Positions 19,987 to 31,170 of a stretch of 64,000 nucleotides of DNA are shown in pieces. The translations under genes were made by a program, and so were the position numbers. The notes beneath the pieces are model-generated. The model ran no database searches, was not told the origin of the DNA, and saw only the letters and a program-made list of their open reading frames with translations. Source of the stretch: Manduca sexta (lineage: Eukaryota; Arthropoda; Insecta; Lepidoptera; Sphingidae). Location: the NCBI RefSeq assembly GCF_014839805.1, contig NC_051138.1:13390983-13454982 (forward strand). The letters are read 5' to 3'. Position 1 is the first letter of the stretch; each line of letters opens with the position of its first letter.

Positions 19987-21445
19987 AGAAGTACACGCAG
20001 CAGGCGCTCAACAGATTTAATGAAAAGTAGCACACAGAGAGACTATTCTCGACTTCAGTTATATAAACTACTGTTATCCAACAAAACAATATGCAAATTA
20101 ATACATAATTCATTTACAGGAAAAGTAGTTTTATTTTATTTTATTATTATTAATTATTTAAATATCAAAGAGTTTCGTAACAATGTTCAAAAATTCCTTC
20201 CTTGTTTGTATGTGAATGATGTATCAACTCTACAGTCGTAATACAAAAAGTTTCAAACTCCCGCTATATCTACCACCACCTACATTATCCCTTTATCTTA
20301 AAATTGACTACATATTCGCACGTGGCCGTATCCAGGAAAAGGGGGATGTGTGGTCCCTCTGAATATTATAGCTATTATTGGAAATACGATTATGTATGCT
20401 AATAAAAAAATATATATAAGTACCTTCATTATGTCTCGAAATTAATCATTTAGTTTTTCGGCAAACATTATAATACCAGAGCTGTGTTGATGATTTATTG
20501 GTGAGAATGGGCCTCCTCCACTCCTGAAAGGGTTTAGTTTATCATGCTGGCCTAACTAGACCTAGCTATATACACTAGTGGGTTGACAGACTTCACATAC
20601 TCCCATAATTCTTACATGTTTATGTTTTTTTAAGATTGTTCTTACATCGTAATCTTGAAAAATGTAAAATTTTGAAACCTGATCTTTGTCTTTGCAGTCC
20701 ATTATACTTCCAACTGGGCTATTAGTTTAAAACATACTTTTATCTAGATTTCTTTATATTATCTCCAATAAATTTCAAGCATACTCCAACTATACAGAGC
20801 TTCAAACATACTGTATTAAAAGACAAACACAAATTAACAAACTGTTTCTGAGTACAGTCAAGCCGTGACTTACAAACTTGGGCCCATATTGTTCTCAGCG
20901 TTGTGTTGTCAACAATTCGGCGACATAAAGGCTCCAAGTTGAACGATACAAGCCGCGAATTATGTTCCTATCACAAACCAAGGTTGAATAAATTAGTCAA
21001 CTATGATTTTAAAGAGATTGCGATCGAAGTATCTGGTGGATTATAAACTTTTTACTTTCGTTTTTTTTACCATAAGAAAATCCGAAATTTAGCAGCATTA
21101 TCATCATTTCTACTTTATGATTAACATCATGAATAATTATAGAACACAATATCTTACTTTAAGAATTTATGTTACTCAATCAAAATTGTAAAATAATTCA
21201 CTATACAAAATAGATCAAAGTGAATATATATAAAAACAGACGTCACAAATGAAACGAGAAATTGTAATTATAACTTGGAAATAATACAAGATAGAGACGA
21301 AACCACATACTCCGAACTTTCTCTTACACTTCGAACATACGTATATGTAAAATAAACCAACTTAGATAATATTCGAACTAACGAATTCAGTTCGATGATA
21401 TAGCAGTTGTATCTCGTTATAAGTTAAGTTTGATGACGTCTTCTG
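19987..21445. other. AT-rich DNA with a worn SINE A piece
   Basis: The only recognisable part is at 20490-20615, where 'gggcctcctccactcctgaaag' and 'tgctggcctaac' match the tail half of family A SINEs on the minus strand. The rest shows no gene. Confidence 0.5.
20490..20615 (-). mobile_element. SINE family A, degenerate fragment
   Basis: The segment 'gaatgggcctcctccactcctgaaagg...gttgacagacttcacata' aligns with the 3' half of the better copies but has many differences and no visible head or tail, so it is an old insertion. Confidence 0.6.
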
Positions 21446-21614
21446 TACAAATTATAAAACAAAGACCTCCGTTAAGTCTGTCTGAACACGATAAACTCAA
21501 AACTACTGATCACATTACAGTGGCACGGAGATAGATTGAGACATAGATGTAATATAGCAGGACTTTCATTTTGAAAAATTATTGCACGCGGGTGAAGCCG
21601 TTAGCAAAAGCTAG
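21446..21614 (+). mobile_element. Short Helitron fragment with 3' terminus
   Basis: It ends with CGGGTGAAGCCG (short hairpin) and then CTAG at 21611-21614 followed by T. The left part 'attataaaacaaagacctcc' matches the internal part of the other Helitrons. It appears to be a deleted or 5'-lacking copy. Confidence 0.7.
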
Positions 21615-21784
21615 TACTACGATATACTTGTGAATTTATGAAGATACAAACCGTTGAAGAGGTTTGGAAATTATTTGGTCTACAGATAGATAAGTCCTGC
21701 ATTCAGATTATAGATTTTATTATCCCGGAAAAGTGTAGAGTGGGACCTTATTTCTGGGAAAATATTTTAAAACTATTTTTTTTT

Positions 21785-21905
21785 ATGATATAGGCAAACA
21801 ATGGTTCACGTGATGGTAAGTGATCATCGTCGCACATAAACATGATGCTGGCATAGAGATGTGTTGCCAACCTTTTAGGTTGGCACGCCAGGTCGTGTCT
21901 GTCCG
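21785..21905 (-). repeat. Family E repeat
   Basis: On the minus strand the sequence reads 'aggttggcaacacatctc', 'gacgatgatcacttaccatc', then 'tttgcctatatcataaaaaa', the same order as the copies at 61560 and 63095. It ends in an A run, so it may be a retroposed 3' end, but the family is not identified. Confidence 0.6.
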
Positions 21906-22978
21906 GAAATGCTGCTGGGAGGCTAAGTTTCTATTTTGTTATAAATTGAAATATTTTAGAGCATGATACGATTTTATAGAAAATGCACTCTTATGTTGAA
22001 TTCAATCTAGTTATGTACCCTAAATATGTCTTTTTAATTAACTTCAAAAAAAGGAAGAGGTTATCGATTCGACGTGAATGTTTTTTTTAATGTTTGTTAC
22101 CTCAGAATTCGCTCATTTATGAACCGATTTGTAAAAATATTTTTTTATTCGAAAGAATATACCTCCAGATGGTCCCATAAATATTTTTTCAAAATCGATT
22201 CAGTACAATGGTTTTAAAAGTTAAAAAAAAAGAAACAAGAATAATTATGTCGTTCAAAAAACAAAATCCCGAATTTTGCTTTCTTGTGACGTTTTTATTT
22301 ATATTTTTGCATCGGGTTTGATTGAGTGTACTTCTTACATACTTATACATTTAGTATAATACCTCTTCCCATTTTCAGAGGTTGGCAGAAGCGTAACATT
22401 TCAGCGCGATAATCGTATTATGAGCAAAACACAACTACGCCATCGAGACAGTCTATTTTTTACAAACACAAAAAAGCAAAAAATAAAAAAGAAATAAACA
22501 AAACCAAAACCAAAAAATAAATTCAATTTTCACATAACAGGTATATACTGGACACTAATTTTGGAGTCCGTGCCTTATTAAAATTTAACTTAGACAAATA
22601 CCTATACATGAACAAATATAGGAAAGCAATGTGCTGCCAGCGTACAAAGTCAGCAAGTCAGATCGTCGCCGGAGATGAACACACCGCCGCAGCACAGCAA
22701 ATGGAAGCTATTAAGGTTACATTTAAATTTGTGTAGTCCACTACCCTATTGCTTCCCCTGTTACATATAGCTGGTCAAATGTAGGTGTATTTCACTCCCT
22801 GCCCCGAAAAAGGGGAAAGAAAAAAGTGAAACACGATTTATGTGTTTGGTATTACTCTTTTCACTGTGTATGTTTGTAAGTAGTAAACGCATACGCCTTT
22901 TAATTGATTTGAAAGAAATTTAGCTCATAGTTGAGCTATGCAATTAAAATTAAACAATGTTTCCGAATATTTGCTCAT
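21906..22978. other. AT-rich DNA, no gene seen
   Basis: No reading frame or repeat is recognised. One foldable segment lies near 22780-22830 (TTTCACT/AGTGAAA with CCCC/GGGG inside). Confidence 0.45.
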
Positions 22979-23030
22979 TTGGTGCCTAATTAAAATTGTA
23001 GCTTAACTAGCAATTTTAATTAGGCACCAA
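22979..23030. repeat. 20-bp perfect inverted repeat
   Basis: The arms 22979-22998 (TTGGTGCCTAATTAAAATTG) and 23011-23030 are exact reverse complements with a 12-base spacer. A smaller hairpin (CATAG/CTATG) lies just upstream at 22926-22940. No gene end is nearby, so a terminator role is not supported. Confidence 0.85.
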
Positions 23031-23599
23031 CTCCAAATTTGTTATGCAGTATACATGTTAGGTAAAATATTTTTTTTGGTTTTGGGTAGTTTTTGAAGGC
23101 GCTTTAATTTTTTGTTATTTTAGCCACCAAGTATCATAAATGTTTTTTTTTGTAAAATAGTACAAGGCACAACCTTACGATAGAATTAATATTTTGTGAA
23201 TATAGGAATTAAATTAAAAGTGAATTCAAAGTTATTCTAATTATTTTTTTCATTAAATAAGCATTGAGATAAATTTTCTGAATCTCAGGAACGTTCTCCC
23301 CACTCGTGACTTCTCAAAGAATATTTTCAACATAAGTTTTATTTTGCAAAAGTTATCCCAAAATGAATAAGTTTTACAAGAATTGTTCGGCAAGCCAATG
23401 AAGTTTGCGAACGAAATTTTGAAAATTAAATGCAAAAGATGGTGGAATCGCGACCACCTGCTCAATAGAGATGGGAATCGAAGAACGAAAGTGTAATGAA
23501 ATATGTGGATCAAATTAATCTGATTTGGAAATTTTGAGAACTGATGAAATCGTTATACGAGAAAATATGTAATTATTATCACTAGATATTTCCAGGTTA

Positions 23600-23935
23600 A
23601 AAAGCGGCGATAGCCTAGTTGGTTGTGGAACGGACTGCCGAGACGAATGTCCGCATGTTCAAATCCCAAGGGCACACACCTCTGACTTTTCTAAAAAAAT
23701 CATGTGTGTATTCTTTGTGAATTTATCGTTCGCTTTAACGGTGAAGGAAAACATCGTGAGGAAACCTGCACATCTGAGAAGTTCTCTATAGGAATTTCGA
23801 AGGTGTGTGAAGTCTACCAATCCGCACTAGGCCAGCGTGGTGGACTAAGGCATTATCCCTCTCAGTAGTGGAGGAGGCCCGTGCTCAGCAGTGGGCAAGT
23901 ATATAATACAGGGCTGATATTATTATTATTATTAT
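23600..23935 (+). mobile_element. SINE family A, copy 3, full length
   Basis: The head AGCGGCGATAGCCTAGTTGG contains box A and the segment near 23655 a variant box B. The body ends GGGCTGATATT followed by ATT repeats. TATTTCCAGGTTA stands at 23587-23599 and 23936-23948, a perfect 13-bp target-site duplication. It is about 336 bp. Confidence 0.92.
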
Positions 23936-23948
23936 TATTTCCAGGTTA

Positions 23949-24527
23949 TCGCACGTGTTACTCTCTAATCTGTGTACATAGAAATAATGTATGTATGTTT
24001 TTATGTTGCTTATGGCTTTCAGAATTGGAGCGATTGTATAATTTTTTTTGGGAGATCTGATCAGTCTAGCAAGTTATCCTGTAAAACTTGTTATGAATCG
24101 GATTAACTATTTCTTGTCCTTGTAAATTCTGTGTCATCGATAGTATCTGATTATAGATTATTATAATTAGTAATTCCGGTTCGAAGCCTTGACAGATAGC
24201 AAGCTTTATTTATAATAATTATTAGTTTTATTGTTATATAATCGTTTATAAAATATAAATAATATACATTTATTTATTACACTTTTTTGTGTATAAAAAT
24301 TTAAAGTATAAACATAAGGGATGATTATATAATTAAAAGTATAATTGGCGGATTTATCGGATGCCGTACTAATACTACGTAATCTATAAACAACGGAGTA
24401 AAATGGGTGGTAACATGTATATTCTCTATCGTATATTATTATTCATAGAATAAAAAGACGTTTAAGTCCATATGATACGTAGATACTTACTTATATATTA
24501 CGTTACATAAATAAAATGTAGTTAAGA
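23949..24527. other. AT-rich DNA, no gene seen
   Basis: Nothing recognisable apart from general AT richness. Confidence 0.4.
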
Positions 24528-24769
24528 TTAAGGCGATACCTCAAGGTCCATTTTCATACATTTTGTTTCACCTTTAATCTGGGTAACTAAACAAGTATTG
24601 GCAAGTAAAGAATTTAAATTCACGTCTAGTTAGTGATTAGTTCTCGCAGTTGAAAGAAAAACGTAAAAATAATTAATAATCATGGATATTTCTGCCTTTA
24701 AAATTTTGTCATATTAAGATTAAAGGTGAAACAAAATGTATGAAAATGGACCTTGAGGTATCGCCTTAA
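24528..24769. mobile_element. Foldback MITE with TTAA ends
   Basis: The arms 24528-24580 and 24717-24769 are exact 53-base inverted repeats around a 136-base AT-rich centre. Each arm begins with TTAA, then GGCGATACC. If TTAA is the duplication, as in piggyBac-type transposons, the terminal repeat is 49 bp. There is no coding capacity. Arms without a mismatch suggest recent insertion or gene conversion. Confidence 0.82.
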
Positions 24770-24870
24770 CGTATATTCTGTAGACACGAACATCCATATA
24801 AACTATTTGTTCTAAATATGAACTAAAATGGCAACCAAAAGTCACTGTTATAACTTATTTAATCATTTGA
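24770..24870 (+). repeat. Repeat D, copy 1
   Basis: The segment with 'gtagacacgaacatccatat' and 'aaactatttgttctaaatat' is repeated in the same orientation at 41045-41165. Neither copy shows ends or coding capacity. Confidence 0.6.
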
Positions 24871-26454
24871 ACAACAAATAAATTGACTTATTTGACTGAT
24901 ATTTTTATTCAGTAGATTCGAGTTCTTGTATCATGAGCGCCACTCCGTACACAACCACAAGCTGTTAATATTGATCATACTAAAGTCAGTTTGAATGGAT
25001 CGCAGTTCAATTCAGTTGAACACAGTGATTGTTCATATATATCGATGAAAGCCAGCTTATGACTAAATTTCTAGCAACAATTACACCACTTCAACATAAA
25101 ATACAAACCTAACCGAATCAAATCAGGCCAAGTACATCCCTACTAGATAAATTTAACTGGTTTTAATCATAAAAACTTATTACCAAGTTCCCTTTGTAAT
25201 CTGCGCTGATTAAAAATATTCTCATTCAATTGTTTCGGCATGTAATTTGATTAAATCCGCCCGCGAAAATTAAATTTAAATGATTCACGGAAACAATCAA
25301 AGGTTCTGTGATAGTGTAATTTATATTCGCGTGCGTGGACGTACCGAATGCAGTTATTAAATCATTAAATTTTCACACACTTATTACCTGTGTTGTGTTA
25401 AAAATTAATTTCCTTATTAGCGTAATGTGAGTTTATCATATTCTTTGTAATGTCATTGTCGTGATCATACCATTTACAATGGATTACATTATGTTTTCTG
25501 TGCAAGTGTCCGTTAAAACCATTTAGATTATTAAGGAATTCTGTTTACATTTAGTATTTTTCCCTTGTAAACACGATGGGATTACAATACGTTTCTTCTA
25601 AAGCTATCTATCGACACATCCTTTAATACCCAGGAAAAAGAATTTCCAATAACATTTTTTATGGGTTTAATAACAATTTCTTACCTTTGGTAACATTTTA
25701 ACTATAGTCAACAGATGGCGCGGCAGTAAGGTTAAAAAGGTTATTTTGATTTATAGTTATTCGATAAAGTTTATATATAACCGTTACAGATGAGTTTGAT
25801 AGTCAGACTAAGCCATTATTTGTTACATTATTATATGTATTATATACAAATAAAACTAATAAATAAATACTTAATAAAATAAAACAAAACAAAACCGGCC
25901 CATACATAATAATGTGCCCGATGGGATGTAAAACTCATTAGAATTTAAAAAATCTCAAAAAGTATGTGAGTGTTTACTAAGATTTATATTAAGAAAAAAA
26001 GAATTCGTGTGCAAAATTTCACGCTTCTGTTTATCGGTTTGAGCTTGTTGCTGACTCAGTATAGCAAATATCAAAATTAATGGCAACATACTAAGATAGA
26101 ACGTCATAGCTCTTTCTACGCAAAAAACATGGCGATTATAAATGATCATCCCAATTTTTGCATGGTATTGAAGGAATAATAGTTTAATGCTTATTCTCAT
26201 TCTACATAAATACAATCACCATCAATATGAAAATCCAGAACGGTTTGGATTGCATCCATACAATTGCGCACGTCCTAGCAGCTGCCGTATCCGGTACGTA
26301 CTGCTCAATTTGATTTGTACTTTGGCACTGCTAATTGCGGTTGCAGGCGAAATGTGCTGAATTTAATATCTGATAGAACAGAGAGACAATAAAATGTTAA
26401 TTCCAGTTTACGGTTTCGATTTTCGAAAATTATTAAATCATTGCCTGTCTGTGA
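24871..26454. other. AT-rich DNA, no gene seen
   Basis: No repeat or protein-like frame is recognised over 1.6 kb. Confidence 0.4.
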
Positions 26455-26660
26455 TGGATTGTGTCGGTGGCGTGGTGTTTCACCGCACGACTGTAGTGCT
26501 AAGGCTCCGAGCTAGATCCCCGTGTCGGACAAACTGATAATGAGTTTTGCTATTTAGGATCAGCCTAGAGTCTGAAATTTGTGCTCATATATATGCGTAT
26601 CATCACACAGAAAATATATGGCGGAAAATGGGTGCAACAGTTGCATCCTCCAGGAGGCCT
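26455..26660 (+). mobile_element. SINE family C, worn copy
   Basis: It follows the order of the copy at 19721: 'gtcggtggcgtggtg' (box A), 'ctagatccccgtgtcggaca' (eroded box B), 'ggatcagcctagagtctgaa', 'ggcggaaaatgggtgcaaca'. Confidence 0.65.
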
Positions 26661-26824
26661 GTGTAAATTAGTGGACTTCCTGTGGCCTGCGGCTGGTGAT
26701 AAAGATGCTGATGACGTTGCTGCTATTTGTGCTGAATATCAGATGGAACAAATTTATTTTTGTATAATGCCATAGACAGTAGAATATAAACATTTATAAT
26801 TACCTACGAAACTTTTTTTGTCAA

Positions 26825-27129
26825 CTAACGTTCTGTGGAAAGCGCTATACTCGGAGTATCTTTGAAGACCAAAATTCGGAACGAAGTGATCCATCGGACA
26901 ATTAAGGTGACAAACGTAGCTCTTAAAGATAGTAGATTAAAGAGCGATGGACTGGCCAAATATGACGCGTCTTGGCAAACGTAGCGTGGCATGCCCTCTG
27001 CCCAGATGGCGGGACGATTTACACAAGAGGGCCGGCAGCGAATGGATACATAAAGCGGCAGACCAGGTTTTGTGGCGAACCTTGGGAGAGGCCTATATCC
27101 AGCAGTGAACTGTAATGGGCTGATGATGA
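26825..27129 (+). pseudogene. RTE-type LINE, 3' end of ORF and tail
   Basis: One frame reads KIRNEVIHRTIKVTNVALKD and other frames continue with the segment corresponding to 'GRPxxRWxDDL' (here 'gatggcgggacgatttacac'), as at the C-terminus of lepidopteran RTE LINEs. The 3' end 'atatccagcagtgaactgta...gggctgatgatga' is the characteristic RTE tail. It has several stops and shifts and lacks endonuclease and RT, so it is a 5'-truncated dead copy. Confidence 0.75.
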
Positions 27130-27549
27130 GACTTTTTAAAATTAGGAAGAAAGTGACTAAACAATTATTAATCAAACATTGATTAAAAGTGTATCGGTAG
27201 CTAGATATTACACCCAGTAATTACACAGGCTACATAAATTATACGGCGTATATTGCCGTGGCTCTGAATTGATGTAAAAATGCCGTCAAGCCGACAACTT
27301 GAAGGATTTATTGGTGATAGATAATCCCGATGTGACGACACATGATCGTTGTCAATTTTACTGTTATTGCGCGTTGCGGTGATATTTTATGGCTTTTCTA
27401 TATTTTTTATTCGCACTCGTCTCTCGGGCACCATTGTTGGTTGAGTGAATGTGGTGTGTAAAATTGTTGTATTGGATAAGTTTATGTTCAAATTCGAAGT
27501 GTTCGTTGCGACGGTCTTCGGGCAACCAGGGTCTTTGTCGATTTTCGTG
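27130..27549. other. Unassigned DNA, no gene seen
   Basis: About 420 bases of mixed composition without a recognisable feature. Confidence 0.4.
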
Positions 27550-27582
27550 TGATCAATAATTTTATAATAATAATAATAATAA

Positions 27583-28237
27583 GCCCGCAGGGGCGGCTTT
27601 GTGGCGAGCCGACGGTGAGTGGCGACACCGCGTTCCCTGATTCCGTGGGGGCTAAATGAGACCCCCTGACCCTTGGCTTGCCTTAACTGGCCGGCTAGGG
27701 GTGGAAGTCGCAAGAGCTAAGAACCTCAGCTCCAGGGTGGAAGTGCTCAATCTGCGTAATAGCGAGGAAACCCGCTCCGGGACGCGATAGCGACCCGCGA
27801 TGGTGAAATCGGTGTACACCTCTCGACACCCTTAAGCCACCCACACCGGTGTTGCGTCCTTGGCTTACACCACTTATGGGATGCCCATCTAGTGGGGGGC
27901 AAGTCACCGCCTGCCTTGAATACATAAGATTGAGACATTTTACTTGGCAGGCGTCCCGTTGTCTCAATCAATAGCCCAGCAACCAGTCCAGCTAGATCCC
28001 ATCCATAGACCCAGTATAATTCCCATCTTTTCTGCAATAGTCCCTGCACCTTGCAAGCGCTGTCTTTGGCTGTATTTCCTCCATAAGTACAGACAGAGAG
28101 AGTACTCGCAAGGTGTATAAAGCCCAACTAGAGTAATGTATCTTAAAGGGGTCTCTACGTGTTGGATCCATGTCCCCACGCAAGCCTTCCAAAAGGACCG
28201 GCCTTTATGCCGTGATTTCCCGCAGGAAAGATACAAC
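27583..28237. repeat. GC-rich island between TAA repeats, unassigned
   Basis: The island of about 655 bases is much more GC-rich than its surroundings and has TAA/ATT repeats on both sides. It begins GCCCGCAGGGGCGGC and ends CCCGCAGGAAAGATACAAC. It has frames of 90-126 residues on the minus strand but no recognised domain. The R4/Dong LINE clade inserts into TAA repeats, so a truncated Dong-type element is possible; this is inference from the insertion site only. Confidence 0.6.
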
Positions 28238-28573
28238 ATAATAATAATAATATCAGCCCTGTATTATATACTTGCCCACTGCTGAGCTCGGGCCTCCTCT
28301 ACTACTGAGAGGGATTAGGCCTTAGTCCACTACGCTGGCCTAGTGCGGATTGGTAGACTTCACACACCTTCGAAATTCCTATAGAGAAACTTCTCAGATG
28401 TGCAGGTTTCCTCACGATGTTTTTCTTCGCCGTTAAAGCGAACGATAAATTCACAAAGAATACACACATGATTTTTTAGAAAAGTCAGAGGTGTGTGCCT
28501 TTGGGATTTGAACCAGCGGACATTCGCCTCGGCAGACCGTTCCATATCCAACTAGGCTATCGTCGCTGTTATC
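28238..28573 (-). mobile_element. SINE family A, copy 4
   Basis: This full-length copy on the minus strand has its head (AGCGACGATAGCCTAG) at 28573 and its body end with CAGGGCTGATA at 28251, then the ATT tract. The head is directly next to the 16-bp duplication. Confidence 0.9.
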
Positions 28574-28744
28574 TGATCAATAATTTTATTCAGTCATTAT
28601 TTTGCAAACACTTTCGACACACTAGTATTTTATGAACAGTCTTTTTCCTCCACCCGTCATTATTCTAATATGGCTCGCAACACATTTTTCAGACATATTG
28701 CAAAACTGTATAATCATTTTATGATAGATGACCTGTAATAAATA

Positions 28745-28870
28745 ATACTGGCCATGTACATATCTACTGCCTTCTGCTGAAGACGGATCTTCTCTATTAG
28801 TGAAAGAGTTTTGGCCTTAGTCGGCCACGCTGGCCTAGCAGGTTGGCAGACCTCAAATATGTACCTTAGA
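28745..28870 (-). mobile_element. SINE family A, degenerate fragment
   Basis: The segment 'tactgccttctgctgaagac', 'tggccttagtcggccacgct' and 'tggcagacctcaaatatgta' follows the 3' half of family A with heavy divergence. It has no head. Confidence 0.6.
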
Positions 28871-29212
28871 AATGGGCGGCATGCTAAATGTCAGGCTCTG
28901 TTAATCCTCGAATCGTGTTAACTATCGAGATATTAAAAAGAAATTGGAATCGAGATTCGGAATTCTCAATGCATATTCCTTATTGAATAACACTATAATA
29001 AGGAGGTGAAGTGAGATAAAATGAAGAGATTTCAAGCTTTGTATAAGATTCAGCCTCGTTTGACATTAACGACTGCGTAAAAGGTACATTTAATAACAGA
29101 GTGTGGCAAAATTAGACAATGTCAACGGCCACGTTTAATCCCTGAGGATTATGACGCAAGTGTCGGTCAAAGAATAAATAATAAGCAGAAAAGGTACTTA
29201 TTGTTGGTAGGA

Positions 29213-29430
29213 TATATTTTATATCCGCCCGGATAGCGACCACCGTACACAAGGTGTTAAAACCCGCCATAGTGGCCCACGTAAGTGTGTCGCGTTCCGG
29301 AGTCATCCTGTGTATATCCGGTTCCAACAAACCGGCATAATTGTGTCGAGTCTCGACATTCTATTGGATCCAACTCCACTTACCATCAAGTACAATGAGG
29401 CCACTTTGTCATGCCCGCATAAAAAAAAAA
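29213..29430 (-). repeat. Family B repeat, full length
   Basis: On the minus strand it starts after a run of T (29421-29430) with 'atgcgggcatgacaaagtgg', passes 'gatggtaagtggagttgg', 'cggaacgcgacacacttacg', and ends 'aaatatatcctacc'. This and the copy at 57922 show the likely 5' edge of the family. Confidence 0.82.
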
Positions 29431-31089
29431 CTTCTTAAAGAGTCTTAATTTTTTTTTGGAAAATTGGCCTTTTGTTTGTATTACCATAAAGTATTGTATT
29501 AAAGTTTAGTTAAGTTATTTATTAGCCTGCAGTTGACACGCAACTTCCAGCTCGTTAAGAAGAAAGAGTTTGATCAATGATGCATGTTCAAGATTGTATT
29601 TCTCAAGAACTACAGGCGACATCAGTTATTAGTCACGGGCCAGAGTACTTTTTATTTTTGCTTTCGCGGAGAAAGTCCCTTATTACTACCGCCCAGCCTT
29701 ACTTACCGTGGTGGAATTCTCCAAACGTCCCCCTTCCACGGGGCGGACGGGCCCGAGTACTGACGTACAGTATTTATATTTTGTTGTTATTTATTGATTG
29801 TCCCCTTCCCATTTTTAGAATAATTTCCATATTAATAAGACGGCTTGTATACTGCACTATCTGGCAACCTTTACAATAATGTGACTTTACATGTCCTGTA
29901 CAATGCGTTCCGCCTCAGCAATTATTGCATAAAGAATGGAATGTAAGAAAAATAAATAAATTTTGCAACTATAAGTTCAACGCATAATATATAAACTATA
30001 ATATTGTAATCAAGATAATTAATTTATTTAAAAAAGGCTATTATATATTTTCGAAAACTATTTTCGTTAAATTTGTTGCACCTCAGAATCTTTGTAGCTC
30101 TTTTTAAATGACGCACATTCGACTTTATTAATTTTCTAGAAATCAGACGGCGCGGAAGATACAGTAGCATCCAATTAAAATTACATCAAATGAAGGAAAG
30201 TTACTCAAAACGCAATACAAATTCGATGCTTATGAAGAGAAATGAAAACTAAGTAAACAAGAAACATTTTAAGAAAAATATTCGTAGTAACTTTGGCACG
30301 GATAAAATTTCCAGGAAAGTAGTTATTGGTTGCTTTAATTCAATATTTCTATTACCTGTTTTTTGTTTAGGTGCAACAATACTGGAGATTGTTTTTCTTT
30401 TATAATTTACTGCTCATTTTTCTCATGATTGGAGTTAGCCCTGCTTTTTTTTCTATCTTACGGGATTTTGCTTAATCGTCTTTCTCTTAAATTCGACAAC
30501 ACTATACTATTTAAGTAGTTAATGCATCGAAATGAATAAGTGTATTTATTTATAACTATTAAATACAGTGACGCAATGTTATATTAATTTAAATCACGGA
30601 CTATCAAAACAAGTCCGAAATATACTTACAGTAAAAAAATAATAATCACATTTTTCTGTACCATAATTAATAATTTTCATCTGATATTAAAGATGTATAA
30701 TGTATCGTTTGGAATTCTCAATATGTCCGCCATTACTTTAATACATAACGTGATTTTTATATGGCAAATAACTTTGCTACTTATAATAAATGATAAAAAC
30801 TTATGAACATGTATTTAAAAGAAAACAATGTTTTCAAACATCATCCGCATAACTTTTTAGTTTAGAATCATGTTGCCAAAGTATTCCTGGCGTAAACCAA
30901 GCGTTCCATTTTCACGACGAGCGTGACATTCTGTTTTCATAAGGCACGTGTGAATAAGTTATTTCAATTCTATTTCAGCTGGATTCTGCAGTAAGTCGTA
31001 TGCAACTGAGCTCTGATGTTTTATTTCATAGTAAGGTTCAAGAAAATACTTCTGAAATATTTTGTTAAGGAAGTACTTTTAAAGCCATA
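29431..31089. other. AT-rich DNA, no gene seen
   Basis: A GC-richer patch at 29690-29760 (with 'cccccttccacggggcgg') is present but has no recognisable protein or RNA. Confidence 0.4.
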
Positions 31090-31170
31090 TCTCTCATTGG
31101 CTTAGTGTACGCCACCTGGGATGTGGTTCGTGAGGTCATCGGTTTGATTCCTAGACGGTCAAAATTTTTG
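31090..31170 (+). mobile_element. tRNA-like SINE head, family uncertain
   Basis: 'tggcttagtgtacgcc' resembles box A and 'cggtttgattccta' box B, about 45 bases apart. It resembles the head of family C but the following body is not recognisable. Confidence 0.5.

Larger units (their letters stand above)
27550..28589 (-). mobile_element. Composite: SINE A plus GC-rich island inside one target-site duplication
   Basis: TGATCAATAATTTTAT stands at 27550-27565 and 28574-28589. Between them, on the minus strand, are the SINE A head and body, an ATT tract (28238-28250), a GC-rich island (27583-28237) and another ATT tract (27566-27582). Either the SINE was mobilised together with its downstream flank, or the island inserted later into the SINE tail. 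Confidence 0.85.

Noticed and set aside
22780..22830. Hairpin-like TTTCACT/AGTGAAA segment as a terminator or small RNA
   Set aside because: The stem is interrupted and there is no transcript or gene beside it.
27747..28239. Frames of 90-126 codons in the GC-rich island
   Set aside because: Several overlap in different phases on the same strand and none has a recognised domain; GC-rich sequence with few stop triplets explains them.
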